Shown: positions 43,413 through 52,001, counted from the first letter of the stretch. The stretch: DNA of 64,000 nucleotides from Phycisphaerales bacterium (GCA_020852515.1 JADZAS010000016.1:250155-314154); one strand, 5' to 3'. A program made the numbers and translations. The notes: a model not told the origin generated them from the sequence alone.

Positions 43413-43919
43413 GTGTACTGGCTGCTCGCCATCTGCCTGAGCCTGATCGGCCTGCTCGGCCCGGCGCTCACCGTGATCGGCCTGCCCGGCACATGGTTGC
43501 TCATTGCCCTGGCCCTCATCGCGCAGTGGATCCGGCCTGACACATTCAACTGGTGGACGCTCGGGGCCTGCCTCGTGCTGGCGATCGTGGGCGAGATAGT
43601 CGAGTTCGCCGCCGGCGCCGTCGGAACCCGAACCGGGGGCGGCACGCGCACCGCGAGCCTGGGCGCACTCATCGGCGGCATCGTGGGCGCCATTGCCGGC
43701 GCCGCATTCCCGCCGGTCATCGGCGCCATCATCTGGGGCGTGGTCGGTGCGGGCGTCGGCGCGGTGATCGGCGAGTTCACCTCCGGCAACAGACACTGGC
43801 GATCCCATCTGGCCATCGGCAGCGCCGCGGCAACGGGCAAAGCCGTCGGCACGGTCATCAAGTCTGCCCTGGCGCTGCTCATCTACCTCGTCCTCGTGAT
43901 CGCAGCATTCGCGCCGTGA
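43413..43919 (+). CDS. DUF456 membrane protein
   Basis: A 168-residue inner-membrane protein of the DUF456 family: GPALTVIGLPGTWLLIALAL, VGEIVEFAAGAVGTRTGGGT and GALIGGIVGAIAGAAFPPVI are characteristic, followed by a glycine-zipper-like stretch and a last helix. Function unknown. The start is GTG at 43413, 21 bp after the CoxIV gene, so it may be read from the same promoter. Confidence 0.85.
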   Translation: MYWLLAICLSLIGLLGPALTVIGLPGTWLLIALALIAQWIRPDTFNWWTLGACLVLAIVGEIVEFAAGAVGTRTGGGTRTASLGALIGGIVGAIAGAAFPPVIGAIIWGVVGAGVGAVIGEFTSGNRHWRSHLAIGSAAATGKAVGTVIKSALALLIYLVLVIAAFAP

Positions 43920-43935
43920 AGTTCCGGGAGAAATC

Positions 43936-44331
43936 ATGACCGCCGATCGTCAACTCATTTCATCCGGCACGCCGTGGGAGCGCCGCGTCGGTTACAGCCG
44001 GGCCGTCCGCGTGGGTCAACTGGTCTTCGTTTCGGGCACGATTGCTTCTGATGAATCGGGCCGGATTCACGCTCCCGGAGACGCCGGCGAGCAGACGCGG
44101 TACGTGCTGGCCAAAATTGGCCTCGCGCTGGCGCAGGCCGGCGCCTCACTGGCCGACGTGGTGCGCGTGCGCGTGTTCCTCGTCGATATGGCGGATCTCG
44201 AAGCAGTCGGCCGGGCCCACCAGGACGTGTTCGCCGAGATCCGGCCCGCGAACACAACTGTGGCGGTCAGCGCCCTGGCCTCATCCGACTGCCGCGTTGA
44301 AATCGAAGTCGATGCGGTCATCGGCGCCTGA
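43936..44331 (+). CDS. RidA/YjgF/UK114-family protein
   Basis: A 131-residue cytosolic trimeric protein of the RidA family, many of which hydrolyse reactive enamine/imine intermediates made by PLP enzymes. GTPWERRVGYSRAVRVGQLV, VSGTIASDESGRIHAPGDAG and SALASSDCRVEIEVDAVIG follow the family pattern; the Arg of canonical RidA (CRVEIE) is present. GGGAG precedes the ATG. It is convergent with a class V aminotransferase whose stop lies 8 bp away. Confidence 0.92.
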   Translation: MTADRQLISSGTPWERRVGYSRAVRVGQLVFVSGTIASDESGRIHAPGDAGEQTRYVLAKIGLALAQAGASLADVVRVRVFLVDMADLEAVGRAHQDVFAEIRPANTTVAVSALASSDCRVEIEVDAVIGA

Positions 44332-44339
44332 CGCACCGC

Positions 44340-45515
44340 TTAGCCAATCATCGCGCGGAGCGCCTCGCCGAGCCGTTCATATTCGCGCGGCGCGTTGTAG
44401 GCCTGGGCGGAGATGCGGATGAACGAGCGGTTGTCGATGACCATCATCGGTACTTCAATGCGATACTCCGCGTAAAGGCGATTCTGGAAGTCGCGGGCCT
44501 GTTCGATGTCGGCGAAGCTGATCTTCGCCGGGAATTCGATAACCGCCATCGCCGCGTAGAACTCCGGCGAATCCGGCACGGGCAGGCCTCCGCCGATCAT
44601 CTCCGCCACGATGCGCCGGCCGTAGCGCGCCAGCGCGTGATTGTGGGCGCGCACGCGCGGCCAGCCGAGTGAGGCCATGAACTCGATCGCGGCTCCGGCG
44701 CAAATCCACGCCGTGGGGTCATCCGTGCCGGTCCAGAAGAACTCCTCGGGAAACTTCATGCCAAAGTTGTGCGAAGTGACGACCGGCTCGACCCGGTTGC
44801 GCAGTTCGGGCCGGACATAGAGCACCGCCGCGCCCTTGGGCGCGCAGACCCACTTGTGAAGATTGCCCGTCCAGAAGTCGGGCGCCATTGAATCGAGATC
44901 GATCGGCAGCATGCCCGGCGCGTGCGCGCCATCCACCATGCACAGGATGCCTCGCGCGCGGCATGCATCCACGATCGACTTCACCGGCATGATCATCGCC
45001 GTAGGCGAGGTGATCTGATCAATGACAGCAAACCGCGTGCGTTCGGTCAGAGCGGCGATCACCGGCGCTGCGAGCTCATCGGGCGATTCGACCGGAAAGT
45101 GAGTCGGCACGCGAACCAGCCTTGCCCCGCTCCGATCGGCGACGCATTGCAGCGTCTTGATGATGGCGCCGTAGCCGTGCCCGAGGATGAGCAGTTCATC
45201 GCCGGTTTGAAAGTCAAGCGACTTGACGACGGAGTTGATCGCGTACGTCGCGTTGGGCACAAAGGCGAGGTTCCTGGCATCGGTTCCCAGCAGGGGGCCC
45301 ACGAGCGCGAGCGACGCGTCGAGCCGGACCCGCAGCGCGCGATCGAGAAAAAGCACCGGCTGGCGCTCCATCTCCGCGCGCAGGGCCGACTGCACTTCGA
45401 GCACGCAGCGCGGCGTCGCGCCGAACGAGCCGTGGTTCAGAAACGTCACCTCGGGATCGAGCGTCCAGTTCGCGCGGACCTGCGGCCAGTCGCTTCCCCA
45501 GATCGGATTGTCCAT
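44340..45515 (-). CDS. Class V aminotransferase (isopenicillin-N-epimerase-like)
   Basis: A PLP enzyme of about 391 residues. TFLNHGSFGATPRCVLEVQ and FVPNATYAINSVVKSLDF are the typical N-terminal motifs of the isopenicillin N epimerase/cysteine desulfurase-like group. VDGAHAPGMLPIDLDSM carries the Asp-x-x-His that contacts PLP, and DFWTGNLHKWVCAPKGAAVL has the Schiff-base Lys. I chose ATG 45513-45515, which has GAGGA upstream. Reaction unknown; family members do racemisation, desulfuration or amine transfer. Confidence 0.87.
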   Translation of the reverse strand: MDNPIWGSDWPQVRANWTLDPEVTFLNHGSFGATPRCVLEVQSALRAEMERQPVLFLDRALRVRLDASLALVGPLLGTDARNLAFVPNATYAINSVVKSLDFQTGDELLILGHGYGAIIKTLQCVADRSGARLVRVPTHFPVESPDELAAPVIAALTERTRFAVIDQITSPTAMIMPVKSIVDACRARGILCMVDGAHAPGMLPIDLDSMAPDFWTGNLHKWVCAPKGAAVLYVRPELRNRVEPVVTSHNFGMKFPEEFFWTGTDDPTAWICAGAAIEFMASLGWPRVRAHNHALARYGRRIVAEMIGGGLPVPDSPEFYAAMAVIEFPAKISFADIEQARDFQNRLYAEYRIEVPMMVIDNRSFIRISAQAYNAPREYERLGEALRAMIG

Positions 45516-45551
45516 GGAGATCTTCCTCGCGTCGAGCGGCAATGGTATCGC

Positions 45552-46691
45552 TCAGGACGACGCTTCCGCAGCCGCCGACTCGCCCGCCGCCGCAGTCGCG
45601 TCGCGCCGGAACGCGACGTTGGGCCGGCGCAGGGGCTGCCCGGCAATCGCCTCCGTGTTCCAGCAGCCGACCCAGTGCTCCGGCGCGATTTCGTGCAGCC
45701 GAAATGGGTCGTGACCGGGCCGGCGCACCATGTCGTCGGGCGGATCGTGCTCAGGCCACCACGGCCGCACGCCCTGGCCCAGCCGCTTGAACTGCTCGGG
45801 GTCGTCGATGACTTCGCGAATGGTCACGAGCGTCTCGTGGCGCTCGCCGAGCCTTGGGATCGATCGCAGCAGCCCGCGCGTATACGGATGGAGCGGATTG
45901 GCGAAGAGTTCATTCACACTCGCGTACTCCACGACGCGGCCGGCGTACATGACGCAGACGACGTCACTGTTTTCCGCCACCACGCCCAGATTGTGGCTGA
46001 TGAGCATCATGGCCATGTGGCGCGAGCGCTTGAGGTCGTCGAGCAGATCGAGAATCTGTGCCTGAATCGTCACGTCGAGCGCCGTGGTCGGCTCATCGGC
46101 AAGGAGCAGCCTGGGCTGACACGCCAGCGCCATGGCGATCATGACGCGCTGGCGCATTCCGCCCGAGAACTGGTGCGGATACTGCCGCAGCCGCCGCGCG
46201 GCATCCTTCATCCCCACGTCGGTCAGGGCTCGAGCCGCGATGTCGCGCGCCTCGGCTCGGCCCACCCGCTGGTGCAGCAGCACCGCCTCGATGATCTGAT
46301 CGCCGATCGTATAGACGGGATTGAGGCTCGTCATCGGCTCCTGGAAAATCATCGCAATCTGCGCCCCGCGCACTTCGCGCATCTCGCGCGGCGTGAGGCT
46401 CAGCAGGTCGCGACCGCCGAACAGGATCGCTCCGCGATCGATGCGGCCGGGCGGAGACGGGATCAGCTGCAGCGTGGTCATGGCCGTCACCGATTTACCG
46501 CAGCCCGACTCCCCCACCACCGCCAGCGTCTGGTTCCCATAGATGCTCAGATGCACGCCGTTGACCGCCTGCACGCGCGGCGCCTGACCATTGTCGAAAG
46601 AGACCGCCAGGTCGGCCACTTCCAGCAGCGGCTGCTCCATCTCATCCACCGCAGCGTCGGTCGAGTTGTCCGGATGCGTCGGGTGGGTCAC
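45552..46691 (-). CDS. Oligopeptide/dipeptide ABC transporter ATPase (OppD/DppD)
   Basis: A 379-residue ATPase. Walker A is [12 protein letters not shown], the signature [20 protein letters not shown], Walker [21 protein letters not shown], and the C-terminal oligopeptide-type domain has [19 protein letters not shown]. The start is GTG at 46689-46691, 2 bp after the OppC-like stop. It supplies energy for that permease. No OppF, OppB or substrate-binding protein lies next to it. Confidence 0.92.
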   Translation of the reverse strand: MTHPTHPDNSTDAAVDEMEQPLLEVADLAVSFDNGQAPRVQAVNGVHLSIYGNQTLAVVGESGCGKSVTAMTTLQLIPSPPGRIDRGAILFGGRDLLSLTPREMREVRGAQIAMIFQEPMTSLNPVYTIGDQIIEAVLLHQRVGRAEARDIAARALTDVGMKDAARRLRQYPHQFSGGMRQRVMIAMALACQPRLLLADEPTTALDVTIQAQILDLLDDLKRSRHMAMMLISHNLGVVAENSDVVCVMYAGRVVEYASVNELFANPLHPYTRGLLRSIPRLGERHETLVTIREVIDDPEQFKRLGQGVRPWWPEHDPPDDMVRRPGHDPFRLHEIAPEHWVGCWNTEAIAGQPLRRPNVAFRRDATAAAGESAAAEASS

Positions 46692-46693
46692 GG

Positions 46694-47833
46694 TCAGGCC
46701 TGGGGCAGGGTTCGTTGTTTCGGGTCAAACGCTTCGCGCAACCCTTCGCCGATGAAGTTCAGCGCCAGCAGCGTCAACGCAAGCAGCAGGCAGGGAAACA
46801 GCAGCAGCCACCAGCGCGATTCGACCGGGTTGAGTTGCGTGAGGCCTTCGGCCGCGAGATTGCCCCAACTCGGCAGCGGCGCCTGGATGCCGATGCCCAG
46901 GAACGAGAGGAACGATTCCTGCAATATCGCCTGCGGCACGGTGAGCGTCGCGTACACGATGATTGGGCCGAGCAGGTTGGGCAGCAGATGGCGCGTGAAC
47001 TGAACGCGCGTCGGCACGCCGATGGCGCGGCACGCTTCCATGAAGGGCTGCGCCTTGAGGCTGAGCACCTGGCCGCGAATGACTCGGGCCATGGTAAGCC
47101 AACTGACGCCGCCGATGGCAATGAGCAGCGTGATAACGTTGATGAGCGCGCCGTGCTCCTGGATGAAGTCGAGCCATACCGACTCGCCAAGCGGCCGGCC
47201 CGCAGCCGCAGCCTCCGCCTGCTGCTCGATGATGCGCATCTGCACCTTCTCGACGAGTCCATCCACGCCCACCGCCAGCAGAACAACGAGCAGCACGTAC
47301 GGCAGGCCATAGAGCACATCAACGATGCGCATCATGACGGCGTCGGTCTTGCCTCCGACGTAGCCGGCGATCATCCCCCAGAGCGTGCCGATGAAGACGG
47401 AGATGGCCGCGGCCGCCACGCCGATGCCCAGGCTCACCGCGCCGCCGAGCAGCAAACGCGTGAGAAAATCGCGCCCGAGCATGTCCGAGCCCAGCCAGAA
47501 TCGAGGCACGCGGACCGGCGCGTCAGCGGCCTGCGCCGCGGCCTGTGCGCGCTGCGCGTACGCCTCGTACTTCGCCTGGTCCTCGTCGTCAAGGCCGCTC
47601 CAGCCGGGCGGCAGGAGGTTCACATCCAGCGACTGCACGTCGTATCGCGGGCGCGATCGCCCTGCCGGGTCCAGTGGGTCGCTGCCGGCGCCGAGCGTGT
47701 ATGGGAGTGAGCCGATGCACGCGCCGGCGATGACCGTCAACACCAGTGCGCCGACGATCCACAGGCGCAATCCCGTGCGCCGCGCCACGCCGCCGACAAC
47801 TGCTGATCGGTTCAGACCCATTGCGGCCATCAT
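46694..47833 (-). CDS. Oligopeptide/dipeptide ABC transporter permease (OppC/DppC) with extra loops
   Basis: A 379-residue inner-membrane permease. It has [20 protein letters not shown] (OppC N-terminal motif), then [40 protein letters not shown], and the coupling loop [20 protein letters not shown]. Two segments are longer than usual: an Ala/Gln-rich loop (residues about 65-110) and an insert after the third helix (about 205-245, with [16 protein letters not shown]). The partner OppB must be coded elsewhere. Substrate unknown. Confidence 0.9.
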   Translation of the reverse strand: MMAAMGLNRSAVVGGVARRTGLRLWIVGALVLTVIAGACIGSLPYTLGAGSDPLDPAGRSRPRYDVQSLDVNLLPPGWSGLDDEDQAKYEAYAQRAQAAAQAADAPVRVPRFWLGSDMLGRDFLTRLLLGGAVSLGIGVAAAAISVFIGTLWGMIAGYVGGKTDAVMMRIVDVLYGLPYVLLVVLLAVGVDGLVEKVQMRIIEQQAEAAAAGRPLGESVWLDFIQEHGALINVITLLIAIGGVSWLTMARVIRGQVLSLKAQPFMEACRAIGVPTRVQFTRHLLPNLLGPIIVYATLTVPQAILQESFLSFLGIGIQAPLPSWGNLAAEGLTQLNPVESRWWLLLFPCLLLALTLLALNFIGEGLREAFDPKQRTLPQA

Positions 47834-47885
47834 AGCCGATCAGCAGCCGCAACTGCCGCCGATCAGACGCAACGGCCCCGATGGA

Positions 47886-48827
47886 TCAAAAGTCACCCGT
47901 CGGACCGCCGAGCAGTTCCTCGAGATGCGCCGCGATAATCTCCTCCCGCCGCTCGCGCCGCTGCTGCACCTGCGTGCGCAGGAACTCGAGCCGCTGCTCG
48001 AGTTGAGCGAGATCGCGCTCGCGCAACTTCTGGCGGACGTCAAAATGCTCGCCGACAAGTTCCTGCAACTGGCCGCGGATCGACTCCATTTTCGCGGTGT
48101 CGCTCTGACGCCGGGCGGCGGCGAATTCGCCGGCGAGGCGGCTGGTCTCGTGCGCGAAATGCCGGTCCTTGATGTTCAGTTCGTACAGCTCGGGATCGCT
48201 GCGCTTGAGTTCGACGGCACCCATCCAGCGCCGCAGGTCGCTTCGGATGCGGCCGCGCACGACGTCCGGATTGGCCTGCATGGCGGTTGAGAGGCGGGCG
48301 TGCAGCGCCTCGTCAAAGTCCTTGATGACTTCCATGACTTCGCTGAGCAGTTCATCCGTCAGTTCCGGAACCTCGCCGTCGTAGTACTGGCCGACCCGCT
48401 GGCGGAACGGGGGCATCTCATCGGGCGGGCGCTCGTCCATTCCCGGCGGGCCGGGCGGTCGATCGCCGGTTGGCGCATCCCCCTGCAGCGCGCGGCCCTG
48501 ACGCATGGGACGGTTGCCGGCCGCGCCCTCGCCGGGCGCGCTTCGCCGCATCCCCTCGCCGCGCTGGTCGCCGAGGGCACGAGCGAGGCGTTCGCCGATG
48601 CGCCCCTCGACGCGGCTGCCGTCGATAAAGACTTCGTATCGGCCGTCGCCGGTCGGACGGAGGGTGATCTGCACTTCGCCCGCCTCGCCGCCGCGCCGGG
48701 TTTCGACCGGCTGTTCGGTCTGACCTTGGGCAGCCGGCCGGTCCTGGGCCGCTGCACTGAGCGCCAGCATCGTCGCTCCGACGCCGATCAACCCGATGCA
48801 CATTGTTCGCTTGGTTGGCACGTGCAT
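47886..48827 (-). CDS. Secreted helical protein, third gene of ECF-sigma operon
   Basis: A 313-residue protein with a signal peptide (MCIGLIGVGATMLALSAAAQ), a Gly/Pro/Arg-rich low-complexity part to about residue 150, and a long Arg/Glu-rich helical C-terminal half (LAQLEQRLEFLRTQVQQRRE is strongly coiled-coil). No known family is recognised; the helical half recalls periplasmic Spy/CpxP-type sensors but lacks the LTxxQ motifs. It lies 60 bp after the membrane partner of the ECF sigma factor, so a role in sensing or as target of that system is plausible. Confidence 0.65.
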   Translation of the reverse strand: MHVPTKRTMCIGLIGVGATMLALSAAAQDRPAAQGQTEQPVETRRGGEAGEVQITLRPTGDGRYEVFIDGSRVEGRIGERLARALGDQRGEGMRRSAPGEGAAGNRPMRQGRALQGDAPTGDRPPGPPGMDERPPDEMPPFRQRVGQYYDGEVPELTDELLSEVMEVIKDFDEALHARLSTAMQANPDVVRGRIRSDLRRWMGAVELKRSDPELYELNIKDRHFAHETSRLAGEFAAARRQSDTAKMESIRGQLQELVGEHFDVRQKLRERDLAQLEQRLEFLRTQVQQRRERREEIIAAHLEELLGGPTGDF

Positions 48828-48887
48828 GCTCCCGGCCGTATCAGGCCTCTTGCAGCCGTCGGCGCTCGCCGTCGGCCCCCACTTGAA

Positions 48888-49424
48888 TCAAAACGAGTCG
48901 AGATCTTCCCAAAGACTCGATGTCGCCGTCTGCAAATCGCTCGCGAGCGATCCGTACGCCCACTCATCGCCCTGGCTGACCAGTGAATCCACCGAAGCGG
49001 TGATGTCGCTCATCAGCGTGCTCGTGGCCACGTTGAATTCGCTCTCGAACTGCTCATCGATCGGCGCCAGTTCGGTGTTCTCTCCGACATCCGTCACCAG
49101 CGGCTGCTGTTCATTGTTCCGCTGAGCCTGCACGCTGAACAACATTGCGATGGTGATCGACAGCACGACCACGGCGGCGAGCGACGCCATGATCGGCCAG
49201 GCGGACCAGGCGCGAGCCGGCAGCATCGACGGGCCGTCTTCATCGACGAGCCTCAGCGCCGGCTGATCGCGAACCTCGGCCCGCGACAGGTGCCGGCGGC
49301 TGGCCTCGAAGATGCGCCCCGCCACGAGCGATTCTTCGTTGCCGGGCGCGTGCATCCGGATCAATCGCTGGTCGATCTGCTCGATCCGGACGTCCGGCTT
49401 TTCGGGAATGTATCGTTCAGTCAT
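48888..49424 (-). CDS. Single-pass membrane protein, likely anti-sigma partner
   Basis: A 178-residue protein: cytoplasmic N-terminal part of about 75 residues (PDVRIEQIDQRLIRMHAP, EASRRHLSRAEVRDQPA), one membrane helix (IMASLAAVVVLSITIAMLFS) and an acidic extracytoplasmic part. Its ATG overlaps the sigma-factor stop as ATGA, a typical anti-sigma arrangement. No zinc-binding HxxxCxxC motif is visible, so it is not a ZAS-type anti-sigma. Role inferred from position and topology. Confidence 0.65.
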   Translation of the reverse strand: MTERYIPEKPDVRIEQIDQRLIRMHAPGNEESLVAGRIFEASRRHLSRAEVRDQPALRLVDEDGPSMLPARAWSAWPIMASLAAVVVLSITIAMLFSVQAQRNNEQQPLVTDVGENTELAPIDEQFESEFNVATSTLMSDITASVDSLVSQGDEWAYGSLASDLQTATSSLWEDLDSF

Positions 49425-50017
49425 GATGTTCCCGCCTTTCGGGCAGGTCGGGGTGTAGTCTGATCTTCCGGCGAGTGTTCGAGCAGATCGCGGAGCTTTC
49501 GCAACGCGCGGTGCTGACGGGCGAGCACGGTGCCCAGCGGCTCGTCGAGCAGTTCGGCCATCTGCTTGAAACTGAGCCCGCCGATGTAGCGGTACTCGAT
49601 GATCTGCCGGTCAGCCGCCGAGAGTCGCTCGATGGCCCCTCGCAGGGCGACGTGCTCGTCGTCGTCGCGCGGAACAAAGCCGTTGCGCGAGGGCGCGGCC
49701 CGCTCGTCAAGGGCGGACTGCTCGACCGCGGTCGCCTGCCTGCGGCGCCGGCGGATGTCATCGCGCAGCCGATTGACCGCGATGCGGAAGATCCATGCTT
49801 CAAACTTGCCCTGCTCGACATAGCCGGTGTTTCCCGTCAACTTCGCCGCCACGGTGCAGAAGACGCTCTGGGCGATTTCCTCCGCCAGTTCCGCGTCGCC
49901 GCACTGCGACTTGAGAAGGCCGTAGACGCGAGGCGCGTACCGGTCAACGATTGCCCGCCAGGCGCTCTGGTCACCGCGCGAGGCCAAGTCCAGGGTGGTG
50001 TCCAGCGCCTCGTCCAT
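49421..50017 (-). CDS. ECF-family RNA polymerase sigma factor
   Basis: A 198-residue alternative sigma factor. The sigma-2 region is WRAIVDRYAPRVYGLLKSQC with AEEIAQSVFCTVAAKL and KFEAWIFRIAVNRLRDDIRR (the usual W-I-xx-N-xxxD-xxR). The sigma-4 region is IERLSAADRQIIEYRYIGGL and FKQMAELLDEPLGTVLARQH. I chose ATG 50015-50017; upstream in-frame codons are unlike sigma factors. It heads the operon with the membrane protein and the secreted helical protein and diverges from a lipoprotein gene. Confidence 0.92.
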   Translation of the reverse strand: MDEALDTTLDLASRGDQSAWRAIVDRYAPRVYGLLKSQCGDAELAEEIAQSVFCTVAAKLTGNTGYVEQGKFEAWIFRIAVNRLRDDIRRRRRQATAVEQSALDERAAPSRNGFVPRDDDEHVALRGAIERLSAADRQIIEYRYIGGLSFKQMAELLDEPLGTVLARQHRALRKLRDLLEHSPEDQTTPRPARKAGTS

Positions 50018-50135
50018 GCCTTTTCCAGTGGGTTCAACGCCGCGCCCGGCCGAATATTGCCCGATTCCGCTCTTCCAGCCGCCGCCGGGGGCCGGATAAC
50101 GGCTGCACAACGATAGTCTTCGCAAGGTCCGACCA

Positions 50136-50816
50136 ATGCTCCACCGCGTCCACATCCTCCGCCTGCTGCCGGCCTGCCTGCTGTCGCTCTGGATAGGCTC
50201 GCTCGCCGCCTGTTCGTCGAGCGGTCCGCAGGCTCCCGCCGACTGGATCGACCGCCAGAGCGCCGCAGTGGATGCTGCGGCGTTCGACGAGCCGCAGCCG
50301 GCGATGCAGGTGCTCATCTGCCAGGGGCAGGTGCATGGCACGCACACGGGGTTGCGCATCCTCCAGGCGGACGAGGCCGCGGTGTTCTGGGATCCCGCCG
50401 GGCAGTACGGCATCAATCGCAGCGAGGTCCGCCGCAGTCGCGACGTCATCGTCGAGGGCGCCCCGAGCGTGGCTGAATACGTGCGCTGGCGTCTGGAGGG
50501 CGCGGAAGATTCAGCCGTGGCGCTGTATGAATGGCAATTGCCCGCCCAGCGCGCCGCCGAACTGGCCGCGATCCTCACCCACGAAGCCTCGGTTCCCGAG
50601 GGCGAAGAGGAGTTTGAAACGACGACGATCGGACTCTTCTGCTGCCAGGCAGTCTGCAGGTTTCTCGATCGCTATGCGCGCGATGAAATGTCCATTCCAG
50701 AATTCTGGTTTCGCCCGGAGCATCTCGGCAAGCACCTGTGGTCGCAACATCCCGACCGCGTGGGCATCTTCCACGAAGACGGCCGGATCGAAGTGTTCGT
50801 CTCGCCGACGCGTTGA
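50136..50816 (+). CDS. Predicted lipoprotein of unknown function
   Basis: A 226-residue protein with a lipoprotein signal ending GSLAACSS (C26). The mature part has mixed alpha/beta character, with LRILQADEAAVFWDPAGQYG and IGLFCCQAVCRFLDRYARDE, and ends HPDRVGIFHEDGRIEVF. No known family is recognised. It starts 118 bp from the divergent ECF sigma gene, so it could be part of that regulon. Confidence 0.7.
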   Translation: MLHRVHILRLLPACLLSLWIGSLAACSSSGPQAPADWIDRQSAAVDAAAFDEPQPAMQVLICQGQVHGTHTGLRILQADEAAVFWDPAGQYGINRSEVRRSRDVIVEGAPSVAEYVRWRLEGAEDSAVALYEWQLPAQRAAELAAILTHEASVPEGEEEFETTTIGLFCCQAVCRFLDRYARDEMSIPEFWFRPEHLGKHLWSQHPDRVGIFHEDGRIEVFVSPTR

Positions 50817-51233
50817 GCGAAGTTCTTGAGCGCGCCTGAAAAAGTGCAGGCTCCCGTTCAGCCTCGACTGGCGTGAGTCGCGCTTGGCGCTGCGCGCCCA
50901 AGATGCTGTGCTGGAAGATGTTGCGCGCTGCGGTTTCGCCAATTCCCGGGAAAACAGCAGACCGGCCCTTACCGGACGTTTTTCACAACTTTTGCAAGTT
51001 CAGTTATTTCCCCGGCTTTCGCTGTCGATATGCACTGGCATTGCGGGAAATCCGCAACCGACTGGTGGATTCACTGGCGTCAGGAGCAGACTGGACCGCG
51101 GGGTGGATGGATCGATCAAGGCGATTGCGATGCAGTGTGCTTCGCTCAGCGCCACAGACTGATCCGACCCGACAGTCCTCCGGACATTCGCAAACCAGGC
51201 ACAGCAAGGTCGAGAACGAATGACCGGTGCCGC
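50817..51233. other. Gene-free stretch before the basic-protein gene
   Basis: No convincing gene. A small hairpin, GCCTG (50834-50838) with CAGGC (50847-50851), follows the lipoprotein gene and may help end its transcript, though it has no T-run. An AT-rich island near 50978-51013 stands out in this GC-rich region and contains the palindrome listed separately. No convincing -35/-10 pair was found. The longest open frames here have neither ribosome sites nor coding-like composition. Confidence 0.5.
50987..51000. promoter_or_regulatory. Palindrome AACTTTTGCAAGTT in AT-rich island
   Basis: AACTT and AAGTT flank TTGC, a 5-bp inverted repeat inside the only AT-rich patch of the 435-bp gap, about 250 bp upstream of the basic-protein gene. 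It may be an operator or part of a promoter. Only symmetry and base composition support it. Confidence 0.3.
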
Positions 51234-51250
51234 ATGACTTGAGGAGTCAT
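51234..51250 (+). promoter_or_regulatory. Hairpin presenting the Shine-Dalgarno of the basic protein
   Basis: ATGACT (51234-51239) and AGTCAT (51245-51250) pair perfectly around the loop TGAGG, which holds GAGG of the ribosome site, 7 bases before the ATG at 51252. The loop display could favour or gate ribosome access. Confidence 0.5.
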
Positions 51251-51251
51251 C

Positions 51252-51917
51252 ATGAGCAAGACGTACAACTTTGGCCGCACCTTCAAGACGAGCGTTCAGA
51301 ACGGCAAGACGCCCTACAGCGTCGTCGAGAACATCGCCAGCAAGTATCGCAAGACCCCCGCTTTCGTGTGGGCCAACCTGAAGAAGAACGGCTACGCGTT
51401 CTGCACGAAGTTCAACGGCAAGTCCTTCTGGTTCCCCACCTTCTCCTGCAAGACCAACAGCAAGAACTGGAAGAAGACCGAAGCGACCATCTGGCCGCAG
51501 TTCATCCAGTACGCGCTCCAGCAGGGCTGGATCACCCCCGCCCAGTGCTACAACTGGACGACGAACCAGATCTGCTACCACATCAGCAACTGCTTCAGCA
51601 AGTGCTACAGCAAGCCGGGCAACTTCAATCCCAACAGCCGGAACTACAAGAACAACGTCCCCGGCCAGAACGGCAACTGGACGACCAATGGCACGTGGAA
51701 CAACACCACCAAGTCGAACACGGGCACGAAGAAGAACCGCAAGACCCGCAAGGCGACCGGCAAGACCACGCGCACCTACAAGAGCAAGACCCGCAAGACC
51801 AACAAGACCCGCCGCACCAACACCGGGCTGCGTCTCGTCGGCGCCACGGGTCGCACCCGCCGCTACGGCAGCACGCGTCGCTACGGCACCCGCCGCTACG
51901 CTCGCCGCGCCGCCTGA
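51252..51917 (+). CDS. Highly basic Asn/Lys/Arg/Thr-rich protein, no recognised family
   Basis: A 221-residue protein with 26 Lys and 19 Arg against two Glu and no Asp. Residues 1-118 look folded: FGRTFKTSVQNGKTPYSVVE, RKTPAFVWANLKKNGYAFCT, FWFPTFSCKTNSKNWKKTEA and PQFIQYALQQGWITPAQCYN, with C51, C66, and a cluster C99, C108, H110, C114, C118 that could bind metal. Residues about 119-155 are an Asn/Thr/Gly-rich linker. The tail is Lys/Thr/Arg-rich (KKNRKTRKATGKTTRTYKSK) and ends in TRRYG-like repeats. Asn and Lys are nearly always AAC and AAG, suggesting high expression. It resembles histone-tail or nucleic-acid-condensing proteins in composition only. GAGGAG precedes the ATG and a strong terminator follows. 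Confidence 0.85.
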   Translation: MSKTYNFGRTFKTSVQNGKTPYSVVENIASKYRKTPAFVWANLKKNGYAFCTKFNGKSFWFPTFSCKTNSKNWKKTEATIWPQFIQYALQQGWITPAQCYNWTTNQICYHISNCFSKCYSKPGNFNPNSRNYKNNVPGQNGNWTTNGTWNNTTKSNTGTKKNRKTRKATGKTTRTYKSKTRKTNKTRRTNTGLRLVGATGRTRRYGSTRRYGTRRYARRAA

Positions 51918-51950
51918 GACTCTCGCGTCTCAATCAGGTCAAGGATGACC
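51915..51950 (+). other. Two small hairpins at and after the stop codon
   Basis: TGAGAC (51915-51920, including the stop) pairs with GTCTCA (51927-51932), and GGTCA (51937-51941) pairs with TGACC (51946-51950). With the terminator stem that follows, the 3' end of the transcript carries three stems in a row. They may protect the mRNA. Confidence 0.45.
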
Positions 51951-51962
51951 TGTCGAATCTCG

Positions 51963-52001
51963 GACAGCCGCGTTCATGATGAACGCGGCTGTCTGGTTTT
52001 T
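51963..52001 (+). terminator. Rho-independent terminator of the basic-protein gene
   Basis: GACAGCCGCGTTC (51963-51975) pairs perfectly with GAACGCGGCTGTC (51981-51993) around a 5-base loop, followed by TGG and TTTTT. This is the clearest intrinsic terminator in the window. Confidence 0.9.

Noticed and set aside
44922-47003. Long plus-strand open frame opposite the class V aminotransferase and OppD
   Set aside because: No domain or ribosome site, low-complexity basic composition, and full overlap with well-supported minus-strand genes.
51040-51060. TGGCATTGC resembling a sigma-54 site upstream of the basic-protein gene
   Set aside because: The spacing between the TGG and TTGC elements is far too short for a -24/-12 promoter.
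50873-51223. Possible 116-residue gene in the gap before the basic-protein gene
   Set aside because: No ribosome site, no coding-like third-position bias and a mixed, domain-free product.
51227-51979. Alternative frame across the basic-protein gene giving a Gln/His/Arg-rich product
   Set aside because: The frame at 51252 has the Shine-Dalgarno, coherent codon bias at third positions and a stop just before the terminator; the other frame does not.
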